Positions 6,977 to 14,027 are shown, counted from the stretch's first letter. The stretch: DNA of 15,065 bases from Candidatus Hodarchaeota archaeon (GCA_016840025.1 JAEOTF010000407.1:1-15065); one strand, 5' to 3'. Notes: a model not told the origin generated them from the sequence alone. Numbers and translations are program-made.

Positions 6977-7882
6977 TTGACATATTCGATTGTTGGTTAT
7001 GATCCAAACACGGATGATTTAGGCGTAGCTGTTCAAAGTAAGTTTATGTGCGTAGGGGCTATCGTTCCTTGGGCTCGTGCGAATGTCGGCGCCGTTGCGA
7101 CCCAATCTTGGATAAATACTACCTATGGTCCAAATGGATTATCGCTTTTGGAATCTGGGATGGTTCCTGCTCAAGTGATACAGAAACTGACTATGAATGA
7201 TGAGCAAAAAGATGACCGACAAGTAGGAGTAATTAATAACAAGGGTGAAGCCGCAGCTTTCACAGGTCAAGCTTGTTTCGAATGGGCTGGTCATATTATC
7301 GGAGAAAATTATAGTTGTCAAGGTAATATTCTAATCAGTGAAGAGACTGTCCAAAGCATGGCTTCCGCATTTGAGAATCAACCGGGAGATTTAGCTGACA
7401 AGCTTATTGCAGCGGTTGTGGCTGCAGATCAGGAAGGAAGAGGTGATGTTAGGGGAAAACAGTCAGCTAGTCTTTTAATTGTAAGAGAAAAAGGTGGCTA
7501 TGGTGGTTTCAACGATAGATTTATCGATATTCGTGTAGATGAGCATCCTGAGCCAATTAAAGAATTGGAGAGGGTGTTTAAAATCTACGATATGACCTTT
7601 CTACCCCGAGAACCCCCAGAAAATCTGCTGACAATTGAAGGGGACATTGCAATTAATATTAAAGAAATTCTTCAGGAACTTGGATATCTTGATTCCAAGA
7701 ACAAAACGCCAGGTACTGACTGGGAAAAGCCTGAACGAGAGGCATTCGAGTGGTGGGTTGGTATTAATAATTTTGAAAATAAATGGCGTGATGACGGAAA
7801 GGTTTGGAATTCGATTTATGACTACATGCTTACTGAAAAGGGAACTTCATATATATCCCTCAAAAAGATGTCCGAGAGATAG
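6977..7882 (+). CDS. DUF1028 family predicted Ntn-hydrolase with C-terminal putative peptidoglycan-binding domain
   Basis: 301 residues. Residues 1 to about 200 match DUF1028 (COG3342): the opening TYSIVGYDP (2-10), GVAVQSKF (16-23) and VGAIVPWA (26-33) are family hallmarks. COG3342 is classed in the Ntn-hydrolase superfamily, whose members use the residue exposed after Met removal; Thr2 fits that role. The last ~80 residues (about 218-301; ILQELGYL, EAFEWWVG.NNFE.KWRDDGKV) resemble the PF08823 putative peptidoglycan-binding domain commonly joined to DUF1028. The reaction is unknown; amide hydrolysis is inferred from the fold class. No signal peptide, so it should be cytoplasmic. It starts with TTG and follows the creatininase-MFS pair on the same strand, which supports a common role in breaking down an amide compound. 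Confidence 0.87.
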   Translation: MTYSIVGYDPNTDDLGVAVQSKFMCVGAIVPWARANVGAVATQSWINTTYGPNGLSLLESGMVPAQVIQKLTMNDEQKDDRQVGVINNKGEAAAFTGQACFEWAGHIIGENYSCQGNILISEETVQSMASAFENQPGDLADKLIAAVVAADQEGRGDVRGKQSASLLIVREKGGYGGFNDRFIDIRVDEHPEPIKELERVFKIYDMTFLPREPPENLLTIEGDIAINIKEILQELGYLDSKNKTPGTDWEKPEREAFEWWVGINNFENKWRDDGKVWNSIYDYMLTEKGTSYISLKKMSER

Positions 7883-7903
7883 GCGAGAATCCTTTTCATA
7901 AAT

Positions 7904-7935
7904 TCATATGCTTATATGATTAGCAACCTAGGTTG
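7904..7935. repeat. Two adjacent palindromes between convergent genes
   Basis: TCATAT (7904-7909) and ATATGA (7914-7919) make a 6-bp stem with a 4-base loop. Five bases on, CAACCTAGGTTG (7924-7935) is a perfect 12-bp palindrome. Together they fill much of the 65-bp gap between the DUF1028 and radical SAM stops. They may be transcript-end structures serving both strands or protein sites. Confidence 0.45.
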
Positions 7936-7947
7936 TGTGGTCAATTA

Positions 7948-8916
7948 TTATTCAATTAAATAACAGATTTCAGGAGCTAACTGCTGAGGAAAAAAAGGTT
8001 GAAGGAATTTTCTTACTTCATAACATAAATGACACTCATCAACATATCCCTGTTTTGGCCGGAATCCTTTCTTTTTTGCTATTTCTAAAAGTTTGGAGGG
8101 GCTTTCAGAGATAATTGGTTTTAAAATTGGATGATCTCGCCAATCAAAATTTCGTAGAATTTTACCAAGAGAATTACGTCTTGCATTCCCAATAGAAATA
8201 CCTGCGCAAAGTGTTACATTTCCTTCAAAGTCAATCTCAACTGTTTTAGGATTTCTCATGTCTTCACCAATCCAATAAGGAGGTTGGCATGCCCCTTTTG
8301 GTATCTCTGTTTTTGTTCTTGCATTGCTCTCTCTAGCTAAGACATCTGCTGCTCGTCCCCAAAAGTGGAGTGGATAACTTGAGAATTCAACAACATTCTC
8401 ATAATCACTTAATTTCTCTACTAATTTCCTCGTTATTGAATCATAAGGATTTTTAGTATTTGATGGATCTAATATATAGCTATCGACATATACTTTTTCA
8501 AAATTAAGTATTGAAGCAGCTTTGATAGCGTTTCTTACAGATTTAAATGAGATAAATTCTTGATGAAAAGCGTCTACACTAAAAGTGACATGTGTAAGCC
8601 CTGCTTTCTTTAATTCTTCTAGTTTTCTATTCGCTATTGCTTCGGTTTCTGCCCAATAACCATTAGTAATAACATATCGTCGATGTACTCCCAATTCCTT
8701 CGCTTTTTTCATGAAGTTAAGTAATTCCGAATAATATACAAAAGGCTCTCCTCCATGGACTAAAACAGATTGAAGTGGCTGAATGTTTACTAATTCTGTA
8801 AGCCATTTTTCTGCATCTTTCATCAGTCCAGTTACTTCAGGTCCTGCCTTGTAAGCACAATGCTTACATTTTGAGGGACATTTGAATGTGATTAGAAAAT
8901 CAACACCATTAACCAT
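7948..8916 (-). CDS. Radical SAM enzyme with probable Twitch/SPASM-like auxiliary cluster
   Basis: 322 residues. C13-x3-C17-x2-C20 near the N-terminus binds the radical-generating [4Fe-4S] cluster, and GGEPF (55-59) is the SAM-contact motif that follows beta-2; SVDAFHQEF (113-121) lies on a later barrel strand. The C-terminal third holds four more cysteines: C210, C237 (with the G-x4-C spacing G232...C237 known from Twitch/SPASM domains), and C295-x2-C298, enough for one auxiliary [4Fe-4S] cluster. Such enzymes often modify peptides or proteins, or act in cofactor synthesis. Here no precursor peptide is seen next to it. GGGG at 8925-8928 gives a ribosome binding site 8 bases before the ATG. 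It is divergent from a GNAT gene and shares with it a promoter region containing TGTTCA repeats. Substrate unknown. Confidence 0.88.
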   Translation of the reverse strand: MVNGVDFLITFKCPSKCKHCAYKAGPEVTGLMKDAEKWLTELVNIQPLQSVLVHGGEPFVYYSELLNFMKKAKELGVHRRYVITNGYWAETEAIANRKLEELKKAGLTHVTFSVDAFHQEFISFKSVRNAIKAASILNFEKVYVDSYILDPSNTKNPYDSITRKLVEKLSDYENVVEFSSYPLHFWGRAADVLARESNARTKTEIPKGACQPPYWIGEDMRNPKTVEIDFEGNVTLCAGISIGNARRNSLGKILRNFDWRDHPILKPIISESPSKLLEIAKKKGFRPKQGYVDECHLCYEVRKFLQPFFPQQLAPEICYLIE

Positions 8917-9046
8917 ATATAATTCCCCTTTTGTTCACCTCTATGTATAGTATTCAATCTTTCCTCTAATAAGGATTTTGATATTTAACTGTGAAATAAA
9001 ATATAGAATAATGTTCACTACTAAAAGTAAGCCCATTTATATTCTT

Positions 9047-9059
9047 TGAACAATGTTCA
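9047..9059. promoter_or_regulatory. Palindromic operator candidate TGAACA-A-TGTTCA
   Basis: A perfect 6-bp inverted repeat around one central base, in the divergent region between the radical SAM and GNAT genes. The same half-site TGTTCA recurs at 9012-9017, exactly 42 bp (about four helical turns) from the palindrome's right half at 9054, and at 8932-8937 close to the radical SAM start. This arrangement suggests a dimeric repressor or activator controlling both genes. Confidence 0.4.
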
Positions 9060-9131
9060 GAATAGTTATTGTTGGTTTTTATTAATTAAGATTTAATAGC
9101 AGCTTTTTCAAGCAAAAGAGAAGAGGATCAC

Positions 9132-9647
9132 ATGAAGTCGGATAATGTAAAAATCCGTAGTTATCAGGACAGTGATAAAGAAAAGTGCCGTGATTTATGG
9201 CATGAATTAACAGAACATCATCGTAACATTTATGATGACCCAACAATAGGTGGTAAGGATCCAGGACACTTTTTTGATGAACATCTAGCTCGTGTAGGTC
9301 CTAATAGAATCTGGTTAGCAGAGATGGAAAGAGAAATCGTTGGAATGATTGGTTTAATTGAAGAAGATAAGGAAGCAGAGATTGAGCCTATCATTGTTAA
9401 AAGGGAGCAACGCCATACAGGCATTGGGAAAATGCTCCTAGAACATGTCATTGAAGAAGCAAAGAGGAAAAAGTTCAAGTACTTATCAATTAAGCCAGTT
9501 ATGAGAAATATTGGCGCAATAAAGACTTTTTATAAGAATGGTTTTCAAAACATTGGTTATATTGAACTGTTCATGGATTTGCAAGATAAAGAGGGAAGGA
9601 AATGGTTATCTGACTTGCCTATTTTTGGGCTAAACTTCAATTATTAA
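9132..9647 (+). CDS. GNAT family N-acetyltransferase
   Basis: 171 residues, standard GNAT length. The acetyl-CoA pyrophosphate-binding motif A is Q93-R-H-T-G-I-G99 followed by helix KMLLEHVIEEAK. Motif B is represented by NIGAIKTFYKNGFQNIGYIELFM near residues 125-150 (N...A..fY.k.GF). It transfers an acyl group from acyl-CoA to an amine; the acceptor (small molecule, peptide or protein N-terminus) is unknown. GAGG at 9123-9126 lies 5 bases before the ATG. It is divergent from the radical SAM gene, with shared operator-like sites, so a joint role is possible though unproven. Confidence 0.88.
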   Translation: MKSDNVKIRSYQDSDKEKCRDLWHELTEHHRNIYDDPTIGGKDPGHFFDEHLARVGPNRIWLAEMEREIVGMIGLIEEDKEAEIEPIIVKREQRHTGIGKMLLEHVIEEAKRKKFKYLSIKPVMRNIGAIKTFYKNGFQNIGYIELFMDLQDKEGRKWLSDLPIFGLNFNY

Positions 9648-9656
9648 TTTATTATC

Positions 9657-9680
9657 TGACTGACTGACTGACTGACTGAC
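9657..9680. repeat. (TGAC)6 tetranucleotide microsatellite
   Basis: Six uninterrupted TGAC copies followed by a TAAC TAA tail, in the 32-bp gap between the convergent GNAT gene and the 197-aa gene, whose stop codon overlaps the repeat end. On the plus strand the repeat gives TGA stops in all three frames; on the minus strand it has none. Confidence 0.9.
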
Positions 9681-10273
9681 TAACTAATACTTGTCAATTC
9701 ATGCTCAATGATTGAAATAAACTGTTCTCTTAAGTTTACTAGATCATTTTCCGTCCAATCATCTAGGGTTAGGTTTTTCTGAAAATATTTTAGGAAAAAA
9801 GTTTGAATCACGTTTTCTAAAAATCCTCGATCACCAATCCACCCTCGTAGTAATCTTGGATAGATGATAATTAATAAATAATAGTCCTCTCCTCTACTTC
9901 GAGGGTCTATATCTCTATTTGTTTTTCCCTTGAAAGAATGAACCAATGCTAGGAGTTCAGGATGATCATAAACAGGTAATTCATAGAGACCAAAGTTTTT
10001 ACTTTGACCAGGAGAAATAAGCGTAGTATAAAAAAGTGCAAGCTTATGGAGAGTATCAGAATCTAAGTCCTTCCCAAATCTTCCGACATTTGATTCTTTG
10101 ATAATAATTTCAGGACCTTTAAATCCATATGAATTGGAAATAAGGAGAGAAGCGGAGCGTAAAAGAAAAATAAGTTGATCTCTATTGATCTGCTCTGGTC
10201 GAAATTCAGATTGATGTTTTCCTTGATTGAAATATGGAAAGAAAGAATCGCTTTCTGTTATTGAAAATGCCAT
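9680..10273 (-). CDS. Hypothetical protein, 197 aa, not recognised
   Basis: I do not recognise a family. The protein is soluble, has no signal peptide or clear transmembrane helix and no cysteine. Its central part (about residues 94-145) looks the best conserved in character: FGLYELPVYDHPELLALV, then a basic/acidic loop DPRSRGED (123-130), then a strongly hydrophobic strand YYLLIIIYPRLL (131-142). The rest is helical, with a C-terminal acidic/aromatic segment (DDWTEND). The strand-loop-strand-helix pattern could be a small alpha/beta regulatory fold (longin/roadblock-like), but that is only a guess. A candidate ribosome binding site (TAAGGAA, 10283-10289 on the minus strand) lies 9 bases before the ATG and a TATA-like stretch lies around 10318-10327. 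Codon and base use look like the neighbours, so it is probably a real native gene. Confidence 0.72.
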   Translation of the reverse strand: MAFSITESDSFFPYFNQGKHQSEFRPEQINRDQLIFLLRSASLLISNSYGFKGPEIIIKESNVGRFGKDLDSDTLHKLALFYTTLISPGQSKNFGLYELPVYDHPELLALVHSFKGKTNRDIDPRSRGEDYYLLIIIYPRLLRGWIGDRGFLENVIQTFFLKYFQKNLTLDDWTENDLVNLREQFISIIEHELTSIS

Positions 10274-10599
10274 GTATCAACATTCCTTAATTCTTTTCTA
10301 TCCTTAATGATCTATAGTTATAATATTTTCTAAGTAAAGATGCTTACTAAGTTAATAATTAATTAATATAAATCAATATGTTATTAAGAACTCATTAATC
10401 GATTTAATTTAGAAAAAAGGATGTTTAAATGAAACAAAAACTGATCAGAAGAGAAATTTAGATTTTAATTAAAACTGGGAAGATTTAAACTCATTATAGA
10501 ATTTATACTCACTTTTAATGACATAACAATTTTGCAGGATTTCCATTTCCAGCTAAAAATTCAAATATAGCTTTCCTTTTTTCTTCTTAGGGATCGTTC
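10274..10599. other. Divergent AT-rich promoter region
   Basis: 326 bp between the 197-aa gene (-) and the amidohydrolase gene (+). It carries a TATA-like stretch for the minus gene around 10318-10327 and a candidate AAATATA for the plus gene near 10563-10569, which would start transcription about 8 bases before the ATG at 10600. The only ORF with a plausible ribosome binding site is 10 codons long (10429-10461) and is not called. No RNA gene or long repeat is seen. Confidence 0.5.
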
Positions 10600-11853
10600 A
10601 TGGTAGAAAAATTCTACATAACCGCTGATATATTGTTTGATGGTAGAAAAGACATTTTTAAGGACGCAGTTATTGAAGTAACAGGTGATAAAATCACAAA
10701 GGTTAGCCAAAGTGAAGAAATACAAATACCTAATGATGTAACGGTATTCAACACACCTTTTCTTATGCCAGGTTTATGGGATTGTCACGTTCATCTCTTT
10801 GGAGGTTTAACACTTGATATGATTAAAATGATGGAAGAACCTCCTGGGGTTAGAGTACTTCGTACAACAGTATGTGTTCGTAATCTTCTAGAAGCAGGTT
10901 TCACCTCAATTAGAGATGTAGGGGGACCTATTGCTCTTCGATTAAAAAGAGTAATTAATGAAGGGACTTTACCTGGACCACATATTTATGCGGCTCATAG
11001 ATTTCTGTCTCAAACCGCAGGTCATGGGGACAACCATCCAACTCCCTTGTCATGGCAATCCTCAGCTCATGCAGATTGGTACGCACGATTAGCTGATGGG
11101 GTACCAGAATGTCGCAAAGCTACACGAGAGCAAATACGAGAAGGAGCTGACCTCATTAAAGTTTTTGTCACCGGTGGTGTTGTAAGTCACATTGATTCGC
11201 CTCATCAAGCCCATTATTCTATGAATGAGCTACGAGCTATTATAGAAGAAGCAAAACGCTTTGATTTACCTACTTCAGCCCATGCACACGGTTTACAAGG
11301 GATCAAGAATGCATTAAGTGCCGGTATTGATACAATTGAACACGGTACGTTTCTTGATGCAGAAGTTGCCGAAGAAATGGTGAAAAAAGGCGTTATTTTA
11401 GTACCAACATTTCGAGTTCTTCGAGTTCTATTAGAACAGGGTGAGAAAAGTGATATACCTCTTCCTTTCCTTGATAAAGCTAAAGAAGTCTATAAAATTC
11501 ACCAAAAGAGCATTAAGATGGCAATAAAGAAGGGTGTACAAATTGCTGCTGGTTGTGACCTTTTAGGTGTACTAGGTTACCAACATGGTCATGACAATAC
11601 TTTAGAACTCGCCCATTTACAGGAAGCTGGCCTTAAACCAATGCAGGCTTTGCAAGCAGCTACCTCTATGGGCCCTAAGACTCTAGGTCCACGAGCACCA
11701 GATACAGGTGAGATCGCCCCAGGTAAAGACGCAGATATTCTCTGTCTTGACAAAAATCCTTTAAATGACTTAACAATACTAAAAGAAAAGGACTACAAGT
11801 TGTTAGTCTTTAAGAAAGGCGAATTAGTAGTTAAAAATGGAAAAATCCTTTAA
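10600..11853 (+). CDS. Metal-dependent amidohydrolase (imidazolonepropionase / Xaa-Pro dipeptidase-like)
   Basis: 417 residues of the amidohydrolase superfamily (COG1228-like). The small beta-sandwich (residues 1 to ~55 and the C-terminal GKDADILCLD...VVKNGKIL part) flanks a TIM barrel. Metal-site residues: H63-x-H65 in PGLWDCHVHL, K187 in ADLIKVFVTGG (the likely carboxylated bridging lysine), H228 or H230 in SAHAHG, H248 in IEHGTF, and D320 in GCDLLG. This set matches the binuclear zinc prolidase-like subgroup, whose characterised members hydrolyse the C-terminal amide bond of dipeptides or N-acyl amino acids; specificity cannot be read here. Cytoplasmic. Start chosen at the first ATG, with only a weak ribosome binding site (AGGGATC). 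It ends 20 bp from the convergent DUF763 gene. It may work with the amide-hydrolysing cluster at 4682-7882, but is not in its operon. Confidence 0.9.
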   Translation: MVEKFYITADILFDGRKDIFKDAVIEVTGDKITKVSQSEEIQIPNDVTVFNTPFLMPGLWDCHVHLFGGLTLDMIKMMEEPPGVRVLRTTVCVRNLLEAGFTSIRDVGGPIALRLKRVINEGTLPGPHIYAAHRFLSQTAGHGDNHPTPLSWQSSAHADWYARLADGVPECRKATREQIREGADLIKVFVTGGVVSHIDSPHQAHYSMNELRAIIEEAKRFDLPTSAHAHGLQGIKNALSAGIDTIEHGTFLDAEVAEEMVKKGVILVPTFRVLRVLLEQGEKSDIPLPFLDKAKEVYKIHQKSIKMAIKKGVQIAAGCDLLGVLGYQHGHDNTLELAHLQEAGLKPMQALQAATSMGPKTLGPRAPDTGEIAPGKDADILCLDKNPLNDLTILKEKDYKLLVFKKGELVVKNGKIL

Positions 11854-11869
11854 GACTAGAATTGCACTC

Positions 11870-11875
11870 TTTTTT
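11870..11875 (+). terminator. Oligo-T terminator candidate
   Basis: A run of six T on the plus strand 17 bases after the amidohydrolase stop, which fits archaeal U-tract termination. It overlaps the stop codon of the convergent DUF763 gene. Confidence 0.45.
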
Positions 11876-13001
11876 ACATCTTCCCAAGTACTAACCGATC
11901 TAGCTTTTTCAGGGCAGAAATACGTTTTTTCTGACCAATTTTGGAATCATTAAGTACATCTCGAAGGAACTGAATTGAATGATCATATACATCCCGTTCT
12001 ACAGGAAATGGAAAGCCATCTTTTCCACCATGACTAAATGCATACTTAACTGGGTCTTTCCAACTAATTTCTTCTCCGTACAAGAAGTTAGCAAGAAGGG
12101 CTAAAGCACGGATTTTCTTAGCTCCCATACCCCGAAGACAGATTAATTCCTCATATGATGTAGGTTGAATTTCGTACGCGCGTTGAATCATGTCCCAATC
12201 TTTTGAATTCAGATCTGTTTCATAGATTGGATGATGAGCGGGCATTGTATATTCTTTAATAGATATATTAACCCCCAAGAATCTATCCAATGAAGATTGC
12301 CCCCTTTTTTGTCCAATATATTTGTAGAGATGATTTGGATTATCTTTTATTAAATCTAAACTTGTTTGGCGAGCGCCATCACTACCTTGAGATGTCATAT
12401 CCAATACATTAGCATGTTTGTTGTCACAACTAATAGCATTGTGTGGTTCCTCAATGAGATCTCTTGCAGTTGAATGTGACCATTGATATCTTCTAGCGTA
12501 GCTTTTACCCATCCCTTGTTGAATGATAGTCCATTCTCCTTTCTCAGAGAAAAGAAAAGAATGATGATATAATTGATAACTGTCCTGTATAAGTGCATTA
12601 TCGACTTTTGCGCTTACTTTGGAAACACGTATTAATTCTGCAATTTTTGTATCTCCTAAGCCCAGTAGTTCACCTTTTTCCAAAATTTCGACTGGAGTTT
12701 TACGGGAAGCTTTACCTTTTCCGCCTACACATGCTAATCCGTGTTCTTCTGGATCAATAGCCATCTTAAGGGCACCACAACTAGTGGTTGTTGTACCACT
12801 AGAATGCCAGTCAAATCCAATAACACAAGAAAATGCTTGGAACCAGTAAGGGTTCGCAGTTCTCTGGAGAAATTCGGTTAATCCATATTCTTCTAAAATT
12901 AGCGGGACAATAGTTTTACTCAGCTTGACCATACGTTGAAACAGCCAACGAGGGACATTTCCTCCATGTAATGGGAGGTTTGTCATACCTTGAAGGCTCA
13001 T
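11874..13001 (-). CDS. DUF763 family protein with helix-hairpin-helix region
   Basis: 375 residues, full length for DUF763 (PF05559/COG1415), a family widespread in archaea and some thermophilic bacteria and with no known reaction. Conserved blocks: N-terminal NLPLHGGNVPRWLF (8-21), PYWFQAF (51-57), GFDWHSSGTTTTSCGALK (62-79), a GGKGKASRKTP segment, the SYQLYHHSFLF.E.G.W.IIQQGM block, and near residues 280-310 a hairpin LRGMGAKKIRALALLANFLYG with the G-M-G turn (291-293) typical of a DNA-binding helix-hairpin-helix. Nucleic-acid binding is therefore likely but the activity is unknown. A TATA-like element (13030-13039 on the minus strand) predicts transcription starting only a few bases before the ATG, i.e. 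a near-leaderless mRNA. It is convergent with the amidohydrolase gene. Confidence 0.92.
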   Translation of the reverse strand: MSLQGMTNLPLHGGNVPRWLFQRMVKLSKTIVPLILEEYGLTEFLQRTANPYWFQAFSCVIGFDWHSSGTTTTSCGALKMAIDPEEHGLACVGGKGKASRKTPVEILEKGELLGLGDTKIAELIRVSKVSAKVDNALIQDSYQLYHHSFLFSEKGEWTIIQQGMGKSYARRYQWSHSTARDLIEEPHNAISCDNKHANVLDMTSQGSDGARQTSLDLIKDNPNHLYKYIGQKRGQSSLDRFLGVNISIKEYTMPAHHPIYETDLNSKDWDMIQRAYEIQPTSYEELICLRGMGAKKIRALALLANFLYGEEISWKDPVKYAFSHGGKDGFPFPVERDVYDHSIQFLRDVLNDSKIGQKKRISALKKLDRLVLGKM

Positions 13002-13029
13002 TCAAATCACAGACAATTTCAGTTTTGAG

Positions 13030-13039
13030 TATAAATAAA
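13030..13039 (-). promoter_or_regulatory. TATA box of the DUF763 gene
   Basis: On the minus strand this reads TTTATTTATA. Its TTTATA half is centred about 31 bp before the ATG at 13001, so transcription should start some 5 bases before the codon; no ribosome binding site is visible, as expected for a near-leaderless mRNA. Confidence 0.5.
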
Positions 13040-13237
13040 GTAATCAAAGACCATTCTAAAACTAAAAACCCTATAATTTTAAATTTATATAGCAAATTTC
13101 TAACTATTTTCTTCTTAATAATGAACGTGACGTGTTATAGGTGGACAGTTTTCTTAGTTTCTTTAGTGATTCCTCATTGTGCTTAATGAACCTTTAAGGA
13201 GAAATAAATTCAATCAAAGTCTAATAACAAACAAAAT

Positions 13238-13245
13238 TTTAAATA
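13238..13245 (+). promoter_or_regulatory. Consensus archaeal TATA box of the YhhN-like gene
   Basis: TTTAAATA matches the archaeal TATA consensus and is centred 26-27 bp before the ATG at 13268. This predicts a leaderless transcript starting at that ATG and argues against the GTG at 13250, which would lie upstream of the transcription start. Confidence 0.6.
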
Positions 13246-13267
13246 TATAGTGTCTTCATATCCGAAT

Positions 13268-13972
13268 ATGTTAATTTTCGCTTATTCAGTAGTTTTTATA
13301 ATTACTGCTGTCGTTTTTATTGTTGTTAAAAGCGTTAAAGTGAATGAGTATACCATTGAGAACGACATGATACAGCGTTTAACCAACATCAGTACCTACT
13401 TTAAAGGAATCCCTGCTGCTCTTGCTGCTCTCTTTGTGTTTGTAATGCGACCCGACAACTCACTGTTTTATATTATTTTAGTTGGCGCTTTTCTTTTCTG
13501 CTTAGCTGGAGACATTGGTATGGAAAAAGGCATTACCACGGGTCTACCACTCTTTCTAATAGCGCAAATTCTCTTTAGCGCTGCTTTTATCGGACAAGCT
13601 TTGAGGATCGACTCACCAAATCTGGATATATTAATATTGACCAGTTTAGTCGCCCTTGGAACAGCTGCATATGTAATTCTATTTATTCGTTATCTAGAAT
13701 CGTCTGATGTTGGACTACTAGAGTTTAAAATTCCAGTGCTAGTGTATTGTGTGTTTTTAAGTGCAATGTTCATTTCTACAGTCCTACTGTGGATCACTTC
13801 GGAGGAAGCTACATTTATTATCGTTGTAATAGGAGCCCTTCTCTTCTTGATATCTGATTCAACCATTGGTGTTCGTGAATTTCACCATAAAATTACGAAG
13901 GGCGTCTTAAAAACCATGTCTACATATTATTCCGCTATTTTCCTACTATCGTCTACAGTTCTAATATTATAA
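13268..13972 (+). CDS. YhhN/TMEM86 family membrane protein (lysoplasmalogenase-like)
   Basis: 234 residues from ATG 13268 (240 from the in-frame GTG at 13250) with about eight hydrophobic helices, matching PF07947. Family hallmarks: the K46...P49 pair entering TM2 (YFKGIPAALAALF), G-D82 in FCLAGDIGM, the FLIAQILFSAAF segment, and S-D197...R203 in LISDSTIGVREF near the C-terminus; the two aspartates are thought to be catalytic. Characterised relatives hydrolyse the vinyl-ether bond of lysoplasmalogens. Archaeal membranes are not known for plasmalogens, so the substrate here is open. The start is chosen from the TATA box position and because the first helix begins right after M1. It is the first of three membrane proteins in the same direction; a 67-bp gap follows. 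Confidence 0.82.
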   Translation: MLIFAYSVVFIITAVVFIVVKSVKVNEYTIENDMIQRLTNISTYFKGIPAALAALFVFVMRPDNSLFYIILVGAFLFCLAGDIGMEKGITTGLPLFLIAQILFSAAFIGQALRIDSPNLDILILTSLVALGTAAYVILFIRYLESSDVGLLEFKIPVLVYCVFLSAMFISTVLLWITSEEATFIIVVIGALLFLISDSTIGVREFHHKITKGVLKTMSTYYSAIFLLSSTVLIL

Positions 13973-14027
13973 GACCAGTTCCTATCATAGTTCGCAAATT
14001 ATTTATGCATAAGGGTCCTTTAGTATT

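Noticed and set aside
9011..9049. 12-codon ORF (MFTTKSKPIYIL) beside the radical SAM gene as a possible precursor peptide
   Set aside because: No ribosome binding site, no core Cys/Ser/Thr motif typical of a modified peptide, and it overlaps the operator-like repeats.
10429..10461. 10-codon ORF (MKQKLIRREI) with an AAAAGG upstream, as a leader peptide
   Set aside because: Far from the next gene, no attenuator structure, and the A-rich purine run can arise by chance in AT-rich DNA.
12619..12849. Plus-strand ORF inside DUF763
   Set aside because: It is antisense to the most conserved part of DUF763, whose coding evidence is strong.
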